From Aphrophora alni (taxonomy: Eukaryota > Arthropoda > Insecta > Hemiptera > Aphrophoridae): DNA of 64,000 nucleotides. The stretch covers positions 72,392,877 through 72,456,876 of the forward strand of contig OY740768.1 of NCBI GenBank assembly GCA_963513935.1, in the 5' to 3' direction. Every line of letters starts with the position of its first letter. The first letter of the stretch is position 1. A model generated the notes under the pieces. That model did no database searches and was not told the origin of the DNA. It worked only from the letters and a program-made list of their open reading frames with translations. This document shows positions 41,814 to 52,545 of the stretch, piece by piece. The position numbers were made by a program, and so were the translations under genes.

Positions 41814-43195
41814 ATGGCAAAAAGGCGATATGGTATTTGGAGTGAAGAGGATAAGGAAAGAGCGATAGCTGTATACAGAAGTGGGGCTATAGGCTTCAAT
41901 GAATATAGTAGACTAAGTAGACAATATGGAGTTCTCAAGCCTTCCCTGAAATGTCATATAGGTAGGAAAAATATAAAAATCAACGATGGCACTAAAGTTA
42001 CGGGGTGTCACATAACATTGCATCCAGAATTAGAGCTGCAAATTTTTTATCACCTTAAAAAGTTAGAAACTTATATTTTTGACTTTACAATCACTTATGA
42101 TCGTAAACCCGTCTTCCATATTGCTGAGAAAATGATACACCGCAAGATTATAATGTTGAAAAACAAATGGCTAGTAAAAAGTGGAATTATTTGGTCATAA
42201 AAACGAGATTTCTATGTGTGAACCACAAACAACATCTTTGGCGACAATTAAAGGTAACAAGAAAAACGTTAATGAATATTTCAACATCATCAAAAAGAAA
42301 ATAGATGAAAATAAAATAAATGCTTGGTTATCTACATTTTTTATGAGACTGGAGTAAACACCGATCAAAAGAATTTCCAGAACGAAAACGCTCAGTAGGA
42401 TCAATAGCTAGTGGGAAACGGGGAATGGATAGAACTGTGGTATGCTGTACTAGTGTGGTAGGTTCTTACAACCCTCTAATAATTATATTTCAGCGAATGA
42501 GAATGTTTGATGATCTTAAAGTCGGTGTTCAACCAAGAAGCTTTTAAGTGCAGTGGGTGTGTGGTTCATTTTATGAATTTAGATGTTTGACTAGCAAAGA
42601 ACCTTACTTCAATCAAAAATCCGACTGAGGAAAATGACAAAACTCCAAAAAAGTCCTATTCGAGTCACTTTGTAAGAATAAAGAAAATTCAACTAAAACC
42701 TAGTAAAATGTTTTCATTAGGTACCCAAAATGAAAGTCCACAATTAAACGTGTCAATTGAGGCTATTTCAGCAACCTCGAATTTAAAAGTTAGCAAGACA
42801 GTATCGAGGACTCATATGGATTTCATGTTGAAACGAAACATGTCTTAACTCGCACTCCGTATAAAAAGACTTTGTAATGGTTTCAGGTCATAAATTCATC
42901 AGGCCATAAAGAGCTTAAAATGAAACTGGGAAAGGCGAAGACAGTACCCTCATGTTCAATTCAGGTGAACAATACTAAGGCTAAAACGTCTAAGAAGTCG
43001 GAAGAGATTTTCAGTGAACTACCAACTACAACAGATCTGCTATCTTAATCAAGCATCTACTTCAACCCATTTTGAAATTGTTCTAGAAGTTGAAACAGAA
43101 CAATGGTTCTGCTGTGTGAGGAAAATGTGGTTGGAGGATATGGTGCAATTTTTGCTGTGTTCTGTAACGTTGTACAGGATCAAACGCTTAATTTA
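41814..43195 (+). pseudogene. Decayed pogo-like (Tc1/mariner superfamily) transposase
   Basis: An ATG at 41814 starts MAKRRYGIWSEEDKERAIAV, then GFNEYSRLSRQYGVLKPSLK, which is the Psq-type helix-turn-helix start of pogo/jerky transposases. The frame breaks after about 129 codons. Downstream, ETGVNTDQK (42345-42370) lies where the family has DETGxxT with the first catalytic Asp; here that residue reads as Tyr. Then KRSVGSIASGKRGMDRTVVC, SYNPLIIIFQRMRM (42395-42530) match the block between the first and second catalytic Asp. Beyond 42550 only scattered fragments remain up to about 43195. Multiple stops and frame changes make it non-functional. The better-preserved N-terminus might survive as a DNA-binding peptide but there is no evidence for that. 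Confidence 0.75.
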
Positions 43196-44640
43196 AAAAA
43201 TGTGTTTATTCAAACTGTAAGTAAATAAATTTGACTCACATTAGACCTATCCCCTAACCATATATTTTGAGTGTGTAAATTTTATATTATGATGACCTAT
43301 TCAAACGTTTCATGAAAAAACGTGAAATATTAGACGAGACCTTTTAAGTTGAAATAACCAGCTTAGTGTGTTAGCTTTTATTAAAATAAGTAAAAATTAT
43401 ATAAGGCTAATCTTTCATTTTGCTCATTTTCAAAGAACTTGAAAACACGACTTATGTACAAATAAATGATGTTTCCTATTCTTGTGTTTTAATTTTTTCC
43501 CCCATTATTATTGAAAACATGATCAAGTGGTACGTTTTAGGTTGTTGGTAGTATACCAATTGCATCATCTTAGGCAAAACTGTGTTATTTCCTTGTCACA
43601 GCACAGTTTTTATGGTTTTAAATATTGTTATTTTTAGAATAATACCAATACTAAGTAATGATAACATTCAATTAAAATTTATTTTGAGCATTTAATAAAT
43701 AAAACTCTCAAAGTGATTCAATTTGGGCTCTACACATCCATGTCAAATTTAAACTAAGCGCATTAATATAAATATACTATAAAAGTTTCAGCAACAATAA
43801 ATGACAAATAATTAATCTTGTTAATAAATTTGTAAAACTAATGCCAGTACTCTCATAATCCAATTAGAATATTCTTAACCGGGAAATGTAATTAAGGAAT
43901 AGGATAGTACCATTTGACTTATATTCAAAAACGGTAAAATAATGAAAAAATACTTTATGCTTTTGTATGTTTCAGACAAACAACTTTGTTAAATTCAAAT
44001 TCTGTTTAATCTTACAGTCGGGACTACTTGATGTGAATTCTGTATCTAGTAGTCCTGTTTATAAAGAAAATAGTTTCAGAAATAGAGTTTTCTATATTAG
44101 TTACTAAAGTGGTACAATATAAATTGACTCTCTGACCGTTTTACATTTAACAAAATAGCAATTTTATATTTGTATCATAAGAAAAAAACACTAATGACAG
44201 TTTTGGTCCCATTCAAAAACGGTCAAAAATGTGAAAGGTACTTACCATAAAAATGAAGTATACTTTACCCAACTTATCATTTAAAATTATGAAAGCTTTT
44301 ATTCAAAAAGTAAAATCACGATAGTTTTAGGAAAGTCGTCTTAAGTGATTAAGTGGTGATACATTTTATTGTGTCATTTTAAGTCTCACGATTCTCCCCT
44401 TATAAATGTGATGCAGCCTATAATTGAATAGTGTACATTACGTTTTAAAGTATAGGACAGCATTTGGCTTGAAAGTTTATAAAATGTCGTGGTTATTGTC
44501 AGTTATATGAGTGGTGAACATTGATGAAGATATGACTTCAAGTAGGAACCAATATATTGATATACATGTCGTTTACCCTTAGTTGTCCATATATTTCTCA
44601 AAATATTTTCCTAAAAAATCAAAAGTTTTATTTTATTTTG
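43196..44640. other. No supported gene
   Basis: AT-rich. The phrase ATTCAAAAACGGT occurs twice (about 43924 and 44211) but with no further shared context. Confidence 0.45.
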
Positions 44641-44644
44641 TTGT

Positions 44645-44870
44645 GACACAGTCGGTATCTGTAAACCTAGCTATAAAAAAACTCGAACACAAGATCTCAC
44701 AAAAAATACATTTACTTAATCAAAGTATGTGTTTAACTCAAATAACTATGAGTTATAGTTTAGTTATTGTAGCTCATGTATCACTGACGATGGCGACTTT
44801 GTCGTTGAAACGCGTTTGATTAAGTAAACAAATTTTTTGTGAGATCTTGTGTTCGAGTTTTTTTTCTATC
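44645..44870 (+). mobile_element. Penelope-related terminal sequence with inverted repeat, copy 3
   Basis: Inverted repeat arms 44675-44724 and 44815-44866 share AAAAAACTCGAACACAAGAT and ACTTAATCAAA and their complements, with some mismatches. Left of the arms is GACACAGTCGGTATCTGTAAA, homologous in position and start (ACAGTCGGTA) to the one-sided extension of copy 1. Between the arms lies CTGACGA (44784-44790), a GGCGAC/GTCGTT stem, and GAAAC (44807-44811), then CGCG. This matches the hammerhead-like arrangement of the other copies and of the Penelope-like element at 50 kb. Here the arms do not include the hammerhead-like core, and I found no clear target duplication, so the copy is older. 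Confidence 0.5.
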
Positions 44871-46461
44871 TAATATTATCTCACAAGTCAAGCACAATAT
44901 TTATTTTTAAATCCTACGTTTATATCTGGCCTGTATTACGAGAAACAATAACAATAACTATATTAAACTGCCAAAAAGATTAAATGAAATAGACTGACCA
45001 ATAAATTAACGGAAAATCTTTAGAAGTATGATATTTAACCTACAATCTACTTCTGTAGATTTATCGGTAAAACGAAATTGAGTCTATCTAGAGAAAATAT
45101 ACAACTATCGTATAGGCCCTATAATGTTTGTTCAATTTAAAAATATAGAGGACGACAATAATTTTTGCTATGTTTATTTAAGGATCTTTTTTTTCTTCTT
45201 TTTTTTAATACTGTTGTCTAGACCTTCTATAGTGAAGCTGTAAAAGCGTAATATAACAATTGTGTTTTTTGTGAGACAAAGAAAGTACAATAAAAAATAT
45301 TTTATTAATTTATGCAACTTTTTTGTACGTCTATGTTTATTTAATACGTGTGTTAATCTCTTAGGTATAAAATATAAAAATGTACGTAAATAATATTAAT
45401 AAGCTACTACCCTACAACACTGCACAGATTTAAAAAATAAAGTTGAAAAGTATATCAACGGCAAATCCAGCATATAGGATAAGCTTGCACTTTCAAAATG
45501 TACCAATTGATATTACAAAGGATATAGTATAATTTTTGTAAATTTTAAATATAGAAGCAATCAAACCATTAAAAGTGTCAATGCTATAGTTTAGAGTAAA
45601 GCGACACATGTGTAGGACATAGCACCTACATCTGATGAATCGCTACTATATAAGCCTATGCTTTATTGCGTCCAAATTTTAATTATACACTGATTTAAAC
45701 ATTTAGATATTGATTATGTAATTACCCGTCCTCTCATATGTACAATACAGACTGGAAGTATTAGTTTGTTTTTTGGTAGCCCAGCGATACATTATCGAGT
45801 TGTTTCATAGTGTTTGTTTACAGATAATGGGATTAACTAATATATAATAATACAATTTACTAAAATAGTTAAGTTAAGATTAGTAATGTTAATTGTAAAT
45901 AGCAGAACTTTACTGATTATTGGAAACCAGATGTTAATAGTTAACGAAACGAAGGAAAAGTACCTCCATTAAGTGAGACAATTTTCTAGCTAAAGAAGAT
46001 AAATTTATTTTTTACTTTTTAGTCCATTTAAAATAAAAATCTAAGTTAAAAATTGTATTTAATATATTTTGTTTATTACTTTCTATTCTTTGAAGTAAAT
46101 TCTAGGGTTCGAGGAAAAAGGAGGAAACCAACCTAAATTTGAATTCTTCTCACTGAGATCAAATTGTAGAAAGTCTTATTGCATACATTGTTTGACAATA
46201 ATGAAATTGGGAGGAGCGACGGGGGAAAGTGGGTACCTGCACAAATTTGAAAGAATATTGTAGTCATGAGGAATACCCAAAGTTTCAAGTCGATCAAATA
46301 TCGAAAAGAATGGGAAAACCGATCACAATATTTAATTATAACTGACAGAATAAGTTAAATAAAAGTGTGTCAAAATGTATCTACATATCGAGGACAGAGG
46401 AGATATTTGAAATTCACACGTTAAAATGTAATAGAATTTAAAAGACAGTTATGTAACTCAC
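44871..46461. other. No supported gene
   Basis: AT-rich throughout; no conserved coding block or structured RNA seen. Confidence 0.5.
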
Positions 46462-46567
46462 CCTTATCTGAAGCAGTAGCTTCGCTCACGGCAACTGATG
46501 GTACGCTAGCACTACATTCCCCATCGATCGACTTGAGACTTGCGCCATCTCTATTTTGTAGCTTAGT
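46462..46567 (-). CDS. Putative internal exon of an unknown host gene
   Basis: On the minus strand, a pyrimidine-rich stretch ending CATCGTTTAG precedes 106 bases that end in AAGG followed by GTGAGT, a strong splice-donor consensus. Of three frames only one is fully open through the exon, and it reads TKLQNRDGASLKSIDGECSA then SVPSVAVSEATASDK, a Ser/Ala-rich acidic peptide with unbiased codon use. The exon stands out as GC-balanced in an AT-rich background. It would be phase 0 at its 5' end and phase 1 at its 3' end. I do not recognise the protein; it looks like a disordered linker. If real, flanking exons lie outside the window or are too short to see, and much of this window is intron. Confidence 0.4.
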
Positions 46568-46886
46568 CTAAACGATGTAGAACAATAGTCGATTACCTCA
46601 TAACACTCGATATTCTACACCTCTTGCAAAACAATAACTGTCTTTCAATTAAGTTCATTGTTAATGTTCTTATTAATAAAATCACTTAATGGATTGAGCA
46701 CAAAAATTATACTTATTATACACAATACACAATAGCGCTAATTGCATACTTTGTTTATTTCAAAGGCATTGGATTTGTTTTAATAAACAAAACTAAAAAG
46801 TATCAACCTATTACATTAACTTTTTACACAAAAGATATTCGTTACCAACTCATCAGAAAAATTTTAGTCTTGTAATTTTCTTACGG
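46568..46886. other. No supported gene
   Basis: AT-rich spacer between the putative exon and the 3' end of the LINE. Confidence 0.4.
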
Positions 46887-48240
46887 TAGATTAGATTAGA
46901 TTATTCAGGTATGAGGAATCAAGATCCTTGTATATCAACCTAAGCTTATTGTACACCCCAAGGACCTACTACCAAGGCAAGCTGATAACTGTGGCCTCAA
47001 CCAGGCTCAGGAGCTTCCGATCTATCTAGTATCAAAGACATCGCCCGGTTGTTGATGGCTCTTCTTTTAGCCTCAAGCCTCTCGCATTCCAGGATGATAT
47101 GCCTTGTAATCTCACCAGATCGTTTACATAGTCTATAAGCGGGATCACTATTGGTGATCCTGAGTGTTACCAAAATATTTCCTGAAGTGCCCGTGTCTAG
47201 TAAATAACGCCATAAATTGTTTTAGAAGGCCTCTATTCAGCCTCGATAACGAGTTGGTTAGTTGTTGAGTAGTGACTATGCCTTTTGCCGAACTTTTGTT
47301 CAGAGTAAACCTGCTAGCGATTACAATGTCTGTCTTTGGACCATTTTTCAATAGTATTGTAGGCAAAATATTTTTGTATGCCACAGGACCTCTGGACCCC
47401 CAAAAAAGGCATTTTTGCACCCTTCTTTGCCAGTTCATCCGCACATTTATTACTACGAATGCCTGCGTGACCAAGTACCCAGCTGAGGGTTACAAAGTTG
47501 GTGGAAGCTATTGTAATTGTTTAGAGAGCCTGGTAGTAACACCAGCTTGGATTCCCACACCAGCTTGGAGATTTGCTCTTAGTTAAGAATCTTAAGGTTA
47601 TATTGTTGGTATAATGCTTAGTTATACCTAAATTGCAGTAACCTCCGATTGGAAAACTGTACTATACTTTTGTTCCCAGACTTGTGCTTAGAGCAGTATT
47701 GGGAGACGCAATGTACATGCCATATCCCGATCCATATATTCCATCATTGACAGATTCATCTGTGTGTCAGATAAGACTGCCTTTATCTAGAATTTCCTTT
47801 CCTTTTCACTCTTCGCGAGAGTGAAAATTACCGAAAAAGGTCTCGTAAAAACATACTATGCGCCCATGACATCTGAAGTCATGTTGAGCACAGAGCTATA
47901 TGGAGGTACCTAGTAATGATTCTATGACCAGTCCTGAGTAAGCCCTCACGCCAGTGGCCAGCAATGGCCAGTCTATAGGCCGATTTGCGAGCTTCCGCCT
48001 TAATGAAAATGTCCAAAGGCATAAGCACTAAAGCGACCTCTAGGGTAGCCATTGAAGTGCTTTTGAAAACTAAACTGATTAACATACAAGCAAGTGTAGT
48101 AAAGTAGCCAGCCTGGTCTTGGCAGTCACTTGTTCCACCTTCGACCACCAGACAAGCCCACTATAAGAAACTTGAGGTATTACTACTGCACTATAAAACC
48201 ACCGATTATACCCATTAACCCAATTTGAGATTATGATTGG
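46887..48240 (-). pseudogene. 5'-truncated non-LTR retrotransposon: end of RT, RNase H, 3' end with TAGAT/ATCTA repeat tail
   Basis: On the minus strand from 48230: WFYSAVVIPQVSYSGLVWWS (end of RT, consensus Y-AVIRP-YGALVWW), KVEQVTAKTRLA in the same frame, LDIFIKAEARKSAYRL, TDESVNDGIYGSGYGMYI (RNase H start, TDG/S motif altered), LGHAGIRSNKCADELAKKGA (RNase H end, consensus WVPGHSGIxGNExADELA), CRLCK-like and GEITRHIILECERLE (3' zinc-like block, CxxC...HxxxxC). Pieces are in different frames with stops. The sequence ends at 46887-46903 in TAGATTAGATTAGATTA, the tail type of several insect LINEs. It resembles the fragment at 12.4-13.9 kb and is probably the same lineage. Not functional. Confidence 0.8.
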
Positions 48241-49970
48241 AGCAATGTATATGTAGAGCGTCCTAAATGTCCTGCAACACTTTAATCAAATTTTAACAGT
48301 TAAATAAAAAATTGAAAATGTCTCGTATAGAAAATGGCTAAAGAAAAGTTTGATACTACAACCATAACCATAATGGCTTCCATATCACTGTACATTTAAT
48401 TTCGTTATTGCAACCTTTTGATTTAAACACTTATATTAAACATTATTATTTTATCAATAGACCTTTTCAATCTTAGTGACCTGAATAAATCCAAAAATTG
48501 AGTTGAAAATAATCCCTCTAAAGAGAATAATTGGGATGCTCCAATAATGTATGATTATGTATAATCTTTATAAATATATTTATTTATATTTTCATTTTTA
48601 AATGTTCATTTATCAATTAAAAAATACAAAATATCGAATTTTTTAGTTTAAAAAAATCAAATTGTCTTATATATAACTTTTTCTCTTAAGTAATATTTAT
48701 TATATACTATCTACATAAATATTTTTATAAACTTATTGTGAGCGATTTAACATTGTAGGCCTACTCATTTTTCTCATTAAACAAATCCATAATATATAAT
48801 TCTTGTGTTTTGTTCAAAGAAATAATTTACCTTTCCTTGTTTTATAAGTGCTGTTATTATTTCTTATCACTATGTAGTTCGTTTAACAGGAAACAAATTT
48901 CATTTTTTAAATCTTCCCTGTTTTTAGTCAAAATATACATGAATTCGTGTATTTTAGCCTTAAAAACAAATTAGCTTATTTTACTTCGTCCTGTAAGTGA
49001 TATTACCATACATTATCACTATAAATATGTTTATATACTTATTGCGAAGATTTTATTCCACACTTGGCACGGTGAAAAACAATGTTCGTTGTTTTCACTA
49101 AAAAGTAAATTAATTATAAACCACCTGATTTGGTAGGAAAAATCAAACCAAACGGCGTCAACGTTCTGGGTTATGTTGATGGTAAAATAAAACAAGTATT
49201 GTGTTGGCAATAATCTGTTTGTCCCTCCAGAAGTAGTAGTAGAGATGTGTACAAGTGAAACAGAGCTATTCTCACAAGGGGTAGTTGTAATATGGTACAA
49301 ATAACGGCTAAACCGTCGTAACTCGTGACGGTTCCAACCCCGTGAAAACACAGAGGACTGGCAGTTAAATAGAGTTGTATTTTTATTTCAGTGATACCGA
49401 AATGCAGAAGGGCGCTATAAACGTTCTAAATATATTTCATCCAAAATACTTTATGTACGAATTACAGTCACGTACTTAAATTGGACACTCAGCCTGTCGT
49501 CGAAATAATAGGCAAATGCTGTTTAAGCGACGCCAATATTTAAATTGATTGCCTCTACTTTTCAAGGCATAAAGAACCAATTGTAGTATTGTCCTTTTTT
49601 AAAGAATAAGAGTATATTTTAAGCTATACCAAGGCGTAACTTTGCACTGAATTTAGTTTTAGATTTTAATTTATATAACAGTATAAAACCATGAAATGTG
49701 CACTGATCGTTGCTCTAGATGTTCAGGCAATCAGCCTGGATGATGGTCGAATAGTTTGCCTGCAGAACTGCCTTTTTGTTTTATTTGTTTTAGTTTTTTT
49801 AGTTTCTTTGTTACTTGGTAGAATGACTTGTGCATCCCCCCCTCCACTATACTTCTATCTATTTTTTGATTCGTCCCATTTCTGACAACTTTATTTTTCA
49901 TTACTTCACAATATATATTTTTTTCTTAATTTTATTAAACATACCAATTTACTGTTGTTATTTTTTGACT
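48241..49970. other. No supported gene
   Basis: AT-rich. The frame at 49031-49351 (minus) has Thr/Ser-rich but unrecognised content; I treat it as chance. Confidence 0.45.
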
Positions 49971-50036
49971 TACCGCCAGCAATCCTTGGATAATTCTATT
50001 TTAGTTTATAGTGTCATATATTTATTCACTACACGT

Positions 50037-50080
50037 GTTTCGGACATTATCGTCCATCGTCGGGTGATAACACGTAGTTA
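50037..50080 (-). ncRNA. Hammerhead-like motif in the Penelope-like terminal sequence
   Basis: Read on the minus strand: ACGTGTT, then CCGACGA (50063-50057), a GGAC-GATAAT-GTCC stem-loop, GAAAC (50041-50037), then ACGT. The CUGANGA...GAAA arrangement with flanking complementary ACGTGTT/AACACGT matches the hammerhead ribozymes known in Penelope-like elements, but the conserved U of CUGA is C here and an extra U sits between GA and the stem, so catalysis is doubtful. Confidence 0.45.
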
Positions 50081-50216
50081 AAATATTCAACACAAAAATA
50101 CAAGTAACACATAACATTCACACACGAGAAACACAATATTTTAATGTCACCGCGCCGGCACTACATAGTATACTATGCATTGGTCATGTGCGTATGGTAG
50201 TTAACCTGTTTATCAG

Positions 50217-50657
50217 CTAGAAGGTGGGGGTTGCTTCAAACCTTTTTTTGTCATTCAACAATCCATCAGGGTTCTGCAATTCGCTTCGATAAATTAGGTA
50301 TTCTTCCAAGCGGTTCATATAGTTGCCCTTTTTACAATTTTGTAGTACTTGCATGTTAATTTCCATGTTGTCATATTTATGATCATTATCTATCAAATGT
50401 TCCGCAAACTTAGATTTTTCAGGGTGTTTTAGCGCTTGAATATGTTCTTTGTATCGTGATTTAAACGGGCGTCCTGTCTGTCCTATGTAAAATTTATTGA
50501 ATGAGCTGCAGTTCAATCTATATACACCAGTATTTGTGTATTTATCTTGTTTATTGGTTATGTTCCTATTTATTATTTGGTTCAGGTTGGAATTGGTTTT
50601 GTATGCTATTTTGTAACCTTGTTGTCTGAATATATTGGCTATTATGTATTGAATTTG
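50217..50657 (-). CDS. GIY-YIG endonuclease domain of the Penelope-like element
   Basis: The frame picks up beyond the RT break near 50655, with IIANIFRQQGYKIAYKTN, then NKQDKYTNTGVYRLNCSS. The nuclease reads FNKFYIGQTGRPFKSRYKEH: the VY...FYIG pair is the GIY-YIG signature (YRLNC/FYIGQT in this family), followed by the conserved Arg of GRPFKSR and a Glu near RLEEYLIYR. Downstream FAEHLIDNDHKYD is typical of Penelope proteins. It ends at a stop at 50217-50219. The domain nicks target DNA to prime reverse transcription. The catalytic residues I can identify look intact. Confidence 0.9.
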   Translation of the reverse strand, partial: QIQYIIANIFRQQGYKIAYKTNSNLNQIINRNITNKQDKYTNTGVYRLNCSSFNKFYIGQTGRPFKSRYKEHIQALKHPEKSKFAEHLIDNDHKYDNMEINMQVLQNCKKGNYMNRLEEYLIYRSELQNPDGLLNDKKRFEATPTF

Positions 50658-51790
50658 GTGTTGTGTTGTATAGTTACAAACTTGTTGTCCTGTTTTATTA
50701 TATTCATAGTATTGTTTCTCTTTTGTTTCATTTTCTTGAGTATATTGTCTACTATTGTTGGTTTGTATCCATTTTGGTGTGCAATATGTTTTATTGTGTT
50801 TAGCTCCTCTATGTAATCGGGTTCTTCCATAGGAATTGATATTAATCTGTTCACCATGTTGTAGTAGGCTGCCATTTTATGTGTGATCGGATGGTAGGAT
50901 GTGGTGTGAATGGTCTGGTCTTTGTTGGTAGGTTTTCTAAAGATTTTGAATTTATGTTTCCCTTCTATTCTTGATATTGTCAGGTCTAGATAGTTTAATG
51001 CATTATTTTGTTCAACTTCATGTGTGAATTTTATGTTTGGGTGTATTTTATTCATGTAAGTATTTAGTTCCTGGATCTGTCTGCTACTGCCTCTGAACAA
51101 CATTATTACATCATCGACATATCTGTAATAATATATTATGTTGTCGTAGAATTTGTTTTGTTTATCCAGAATGAAGTTATTTTCAAAGTGGTTGAGAAAT
51201 ATTTCTGCTAAGATTCCCGATAAGGGAGAGCCCATCGGGACTCCTTTAGTTTGGATATAATATTGTCCGTTGTGTTGAAAATAATTTTGTCTTGTAATTT
51301 CCTTAATGCAATTGATAGTATCTGTGATTTCCGGTGTGCTGAGTTTATTGTGTTTGCTTAAATTGTCTTGTATTATTTCTATTGTTTCATGGCCTGGTAT
51401 GTTAGTGTATAAATCACTCGCATCAAAGGAAACTAGTTTCATGCCAGATTTGATGACCGTGTCCTTTATCTTTTCTATTAGGTCTAATGTATTGGTCAAA
51501 CTACGGTCATTTTCTAGAATTAATTTTTTACGCAATATTCTCCCAATGTGTTGCGCTATTTTGTATGATGGTGCGTTTTTGAAGTTGACCAATGGTCTAA
51601 TAGGCATTCCCTCTTTATGAACTTTAGGTAATCCTGTTAATGTGGGTGATTTTGGGTTAATCATTTTCATGTGGAAAATCTGTTTATTATTAAGTAAACT
51701 AGTAGATCTGTTTATTAAACTGTTGATATCATTCCTGTAATTATTAGTGGGATCTTTGTTAATTAGGGTGATGTTGTTTTTAACAATGAA
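50642..51790 (-). CDS. Reverse transcriptase domain of the Penelope-like element
   Basis: Open from about 51790. SPTLTGLPKVHKEGMPIRPL is the family's RT motif 1-2; LVSFDASDLYTNIP carries the first catalytic Asp; GVPMGSPLSGILAEIFLN is motif B; YYYRYVDDVIMLF holds the catalytic YVDD; NYLDLTISR and HKFKIFRKPT are motifs D/E. Telomerase-related RTs of Penelope type have exactly this sequence style. After FVTIQHNTKF the frame reaches a stop; the protein resumes in another frame as the GIY-YIG part, so there is a frame change near 50655. It synthesises cDNA from the element RNA at a nicked target. Confidence 0.93.
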   Translation of the reverse strand, partial: FIVKNNITLINKDPTNNYRNDINSLINRSTSLLNNKQIFHMKMINPKSPTLTGLPKVHKEGMPIRPLVNFKNAPSYKIAQHIGRILRKKLILENDRSLTNTLDLIEKIKDTVIKSGMKLVSFDASDLYTNIPGHETIEIIQDNLSKHNKLSTPEITDTINCIKEITRQNYFQHNGQYYIQTKGVPMGSPLSGILAEIFLNHFENNFILDKQNKFYDNIIYYYRYVDDVIMLFRGSSRQIQELNTYMNKIHPNIKFTHEVEQNNALNYLDLTISRIEGKHKFKIFRKPTNKDQTIHTTSYHPITHKMAAYYNMVNRLISIPMEEPDYIEELNTIKHIAHQNGYKPTIVDNILKKMKQKRNNTMNIIKQDNKFVTIQHNTKFNT

Positions 51791-52539
51791 GTACCTACTT
51801 TGTTGTTATAATCATTACGTCTTATTATTACGGATGTACTACCTTTATCAGCCTTAACAATGAGAGAATCATGTTTTATCAATTTATTTTTTATATTTTT
51901 CGCGATGATTATTTCTGATTTATTATTTTTGTCATTTTTGGTTTCACCCCCTCTTCCTTTTGTGTATGTATCCCTATTAATTAATTTTTGTACTTTGTCT
52001 TTTACAAATCTTACCAAATTTTGTTTTTCCGTATCTAAATTAAGTACGGCATTTTCCATTTCTAATAAAGTACGTACGTCATTTTGTTTGTCCTTGTTAT
52101 CATAAACATTATGTTTTAGGCCTTTATTCAATAATCTAATCTCTGTATCTGTGAACAATACATCAGTATCATTTATTAATCTTGGGTAAAACTGGTGTTT
52201 GATTTTATGTGGTTGTTGTATTTTGGCGTTCTTATCTATTAACCTTTGAAGTTTAGCTTGAATCCTAATTTTCTTAAATGATAGCTTATGACCAACCCAT
52301 TTATCTATTAAAGCAAATATACAGTCTTGTTGTAATGAGTGCATATTATGTCCTATCTCTAAATGTAATCTAAATAACTTATGATTTAACTGTTCCTTTT
52401 TACGATACAATTGCTTTATTTCAAAATTGAGCCATGCTCTTCTGGCAATGTTTATGGCCTTATTGGCTGCTATTGAATTGAATTGTTGTTTATTTTGACA
52501 TTTATATTTATTATATATTGTATATTTATTATTATTCAA
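51763..52539 (-). CDS. N-terminal domain of the Penelope-like protein
   Basis: 258 codons starting at a non-ATG codon near 52539, so the true start is uncertain or missing. The text contains IARRAWLNFEIKQLYRKKEQ, a basic helical stretch, then HNVYDNKDKQNDVRTLLEME, and HDSLIVKADKGSTSVIIRRN near the end, where IVKADKGxxxVIIxxxDY is a recognisable block preceding RT in this family. It then reaches a stop after a frame change near 51795; the RT frame overlaps by a few codons. No nuclease motif in this part. Confidence 0.85.
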   Translation of the reverse strand: MNNNKYTIYNKYKCQNKQQFNSIAANKAINIARRAWLNFEIKQLYRKKEQLNHKLFRLHLEIGHNMHSLQQDCIFALIDKWVGHKLSFKKIRIQAKLQRLIDKNAKIQQPHKIKHQFYPRLINDTDVLFTDTEIRLLNKGLKHNVYDNKDKQNDVRTLLEMENAVLNLDTEKQNLVRFVKDKVQKLINRDTYTKGRGGETKNDKNNKSEIIIAKNIKNKLIKHDSLIVKADKGSTSVIIRRNDYNNKVGTSLLKTTSP

Positions 52540-52545
52540 GCATAT

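Larger units (their letters stand above)
49975..52545 (-). mobile_element. Penelope-like retroelement, nearly full coding length, two frameshifts
   Basis: On the minus strand the order is N-terminal domain, RT, GIY-YIG endonuclease, then a 3' terminal sequence with a hammerhead-like motif at 50037-50063. About 770 codons in three successive frames suggest nearly the whole ORF. I place the 3' end near 49975-49985 by comparison with the distance from GAAAC to the target duplication in the short copy at 4.2 kb; the 5' end near 52545 is probably a truncation, because no 5' terminal repeat is seen. Two frame changes, near 51795 and near 50655, disable it as read. Confidence 0.9.
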
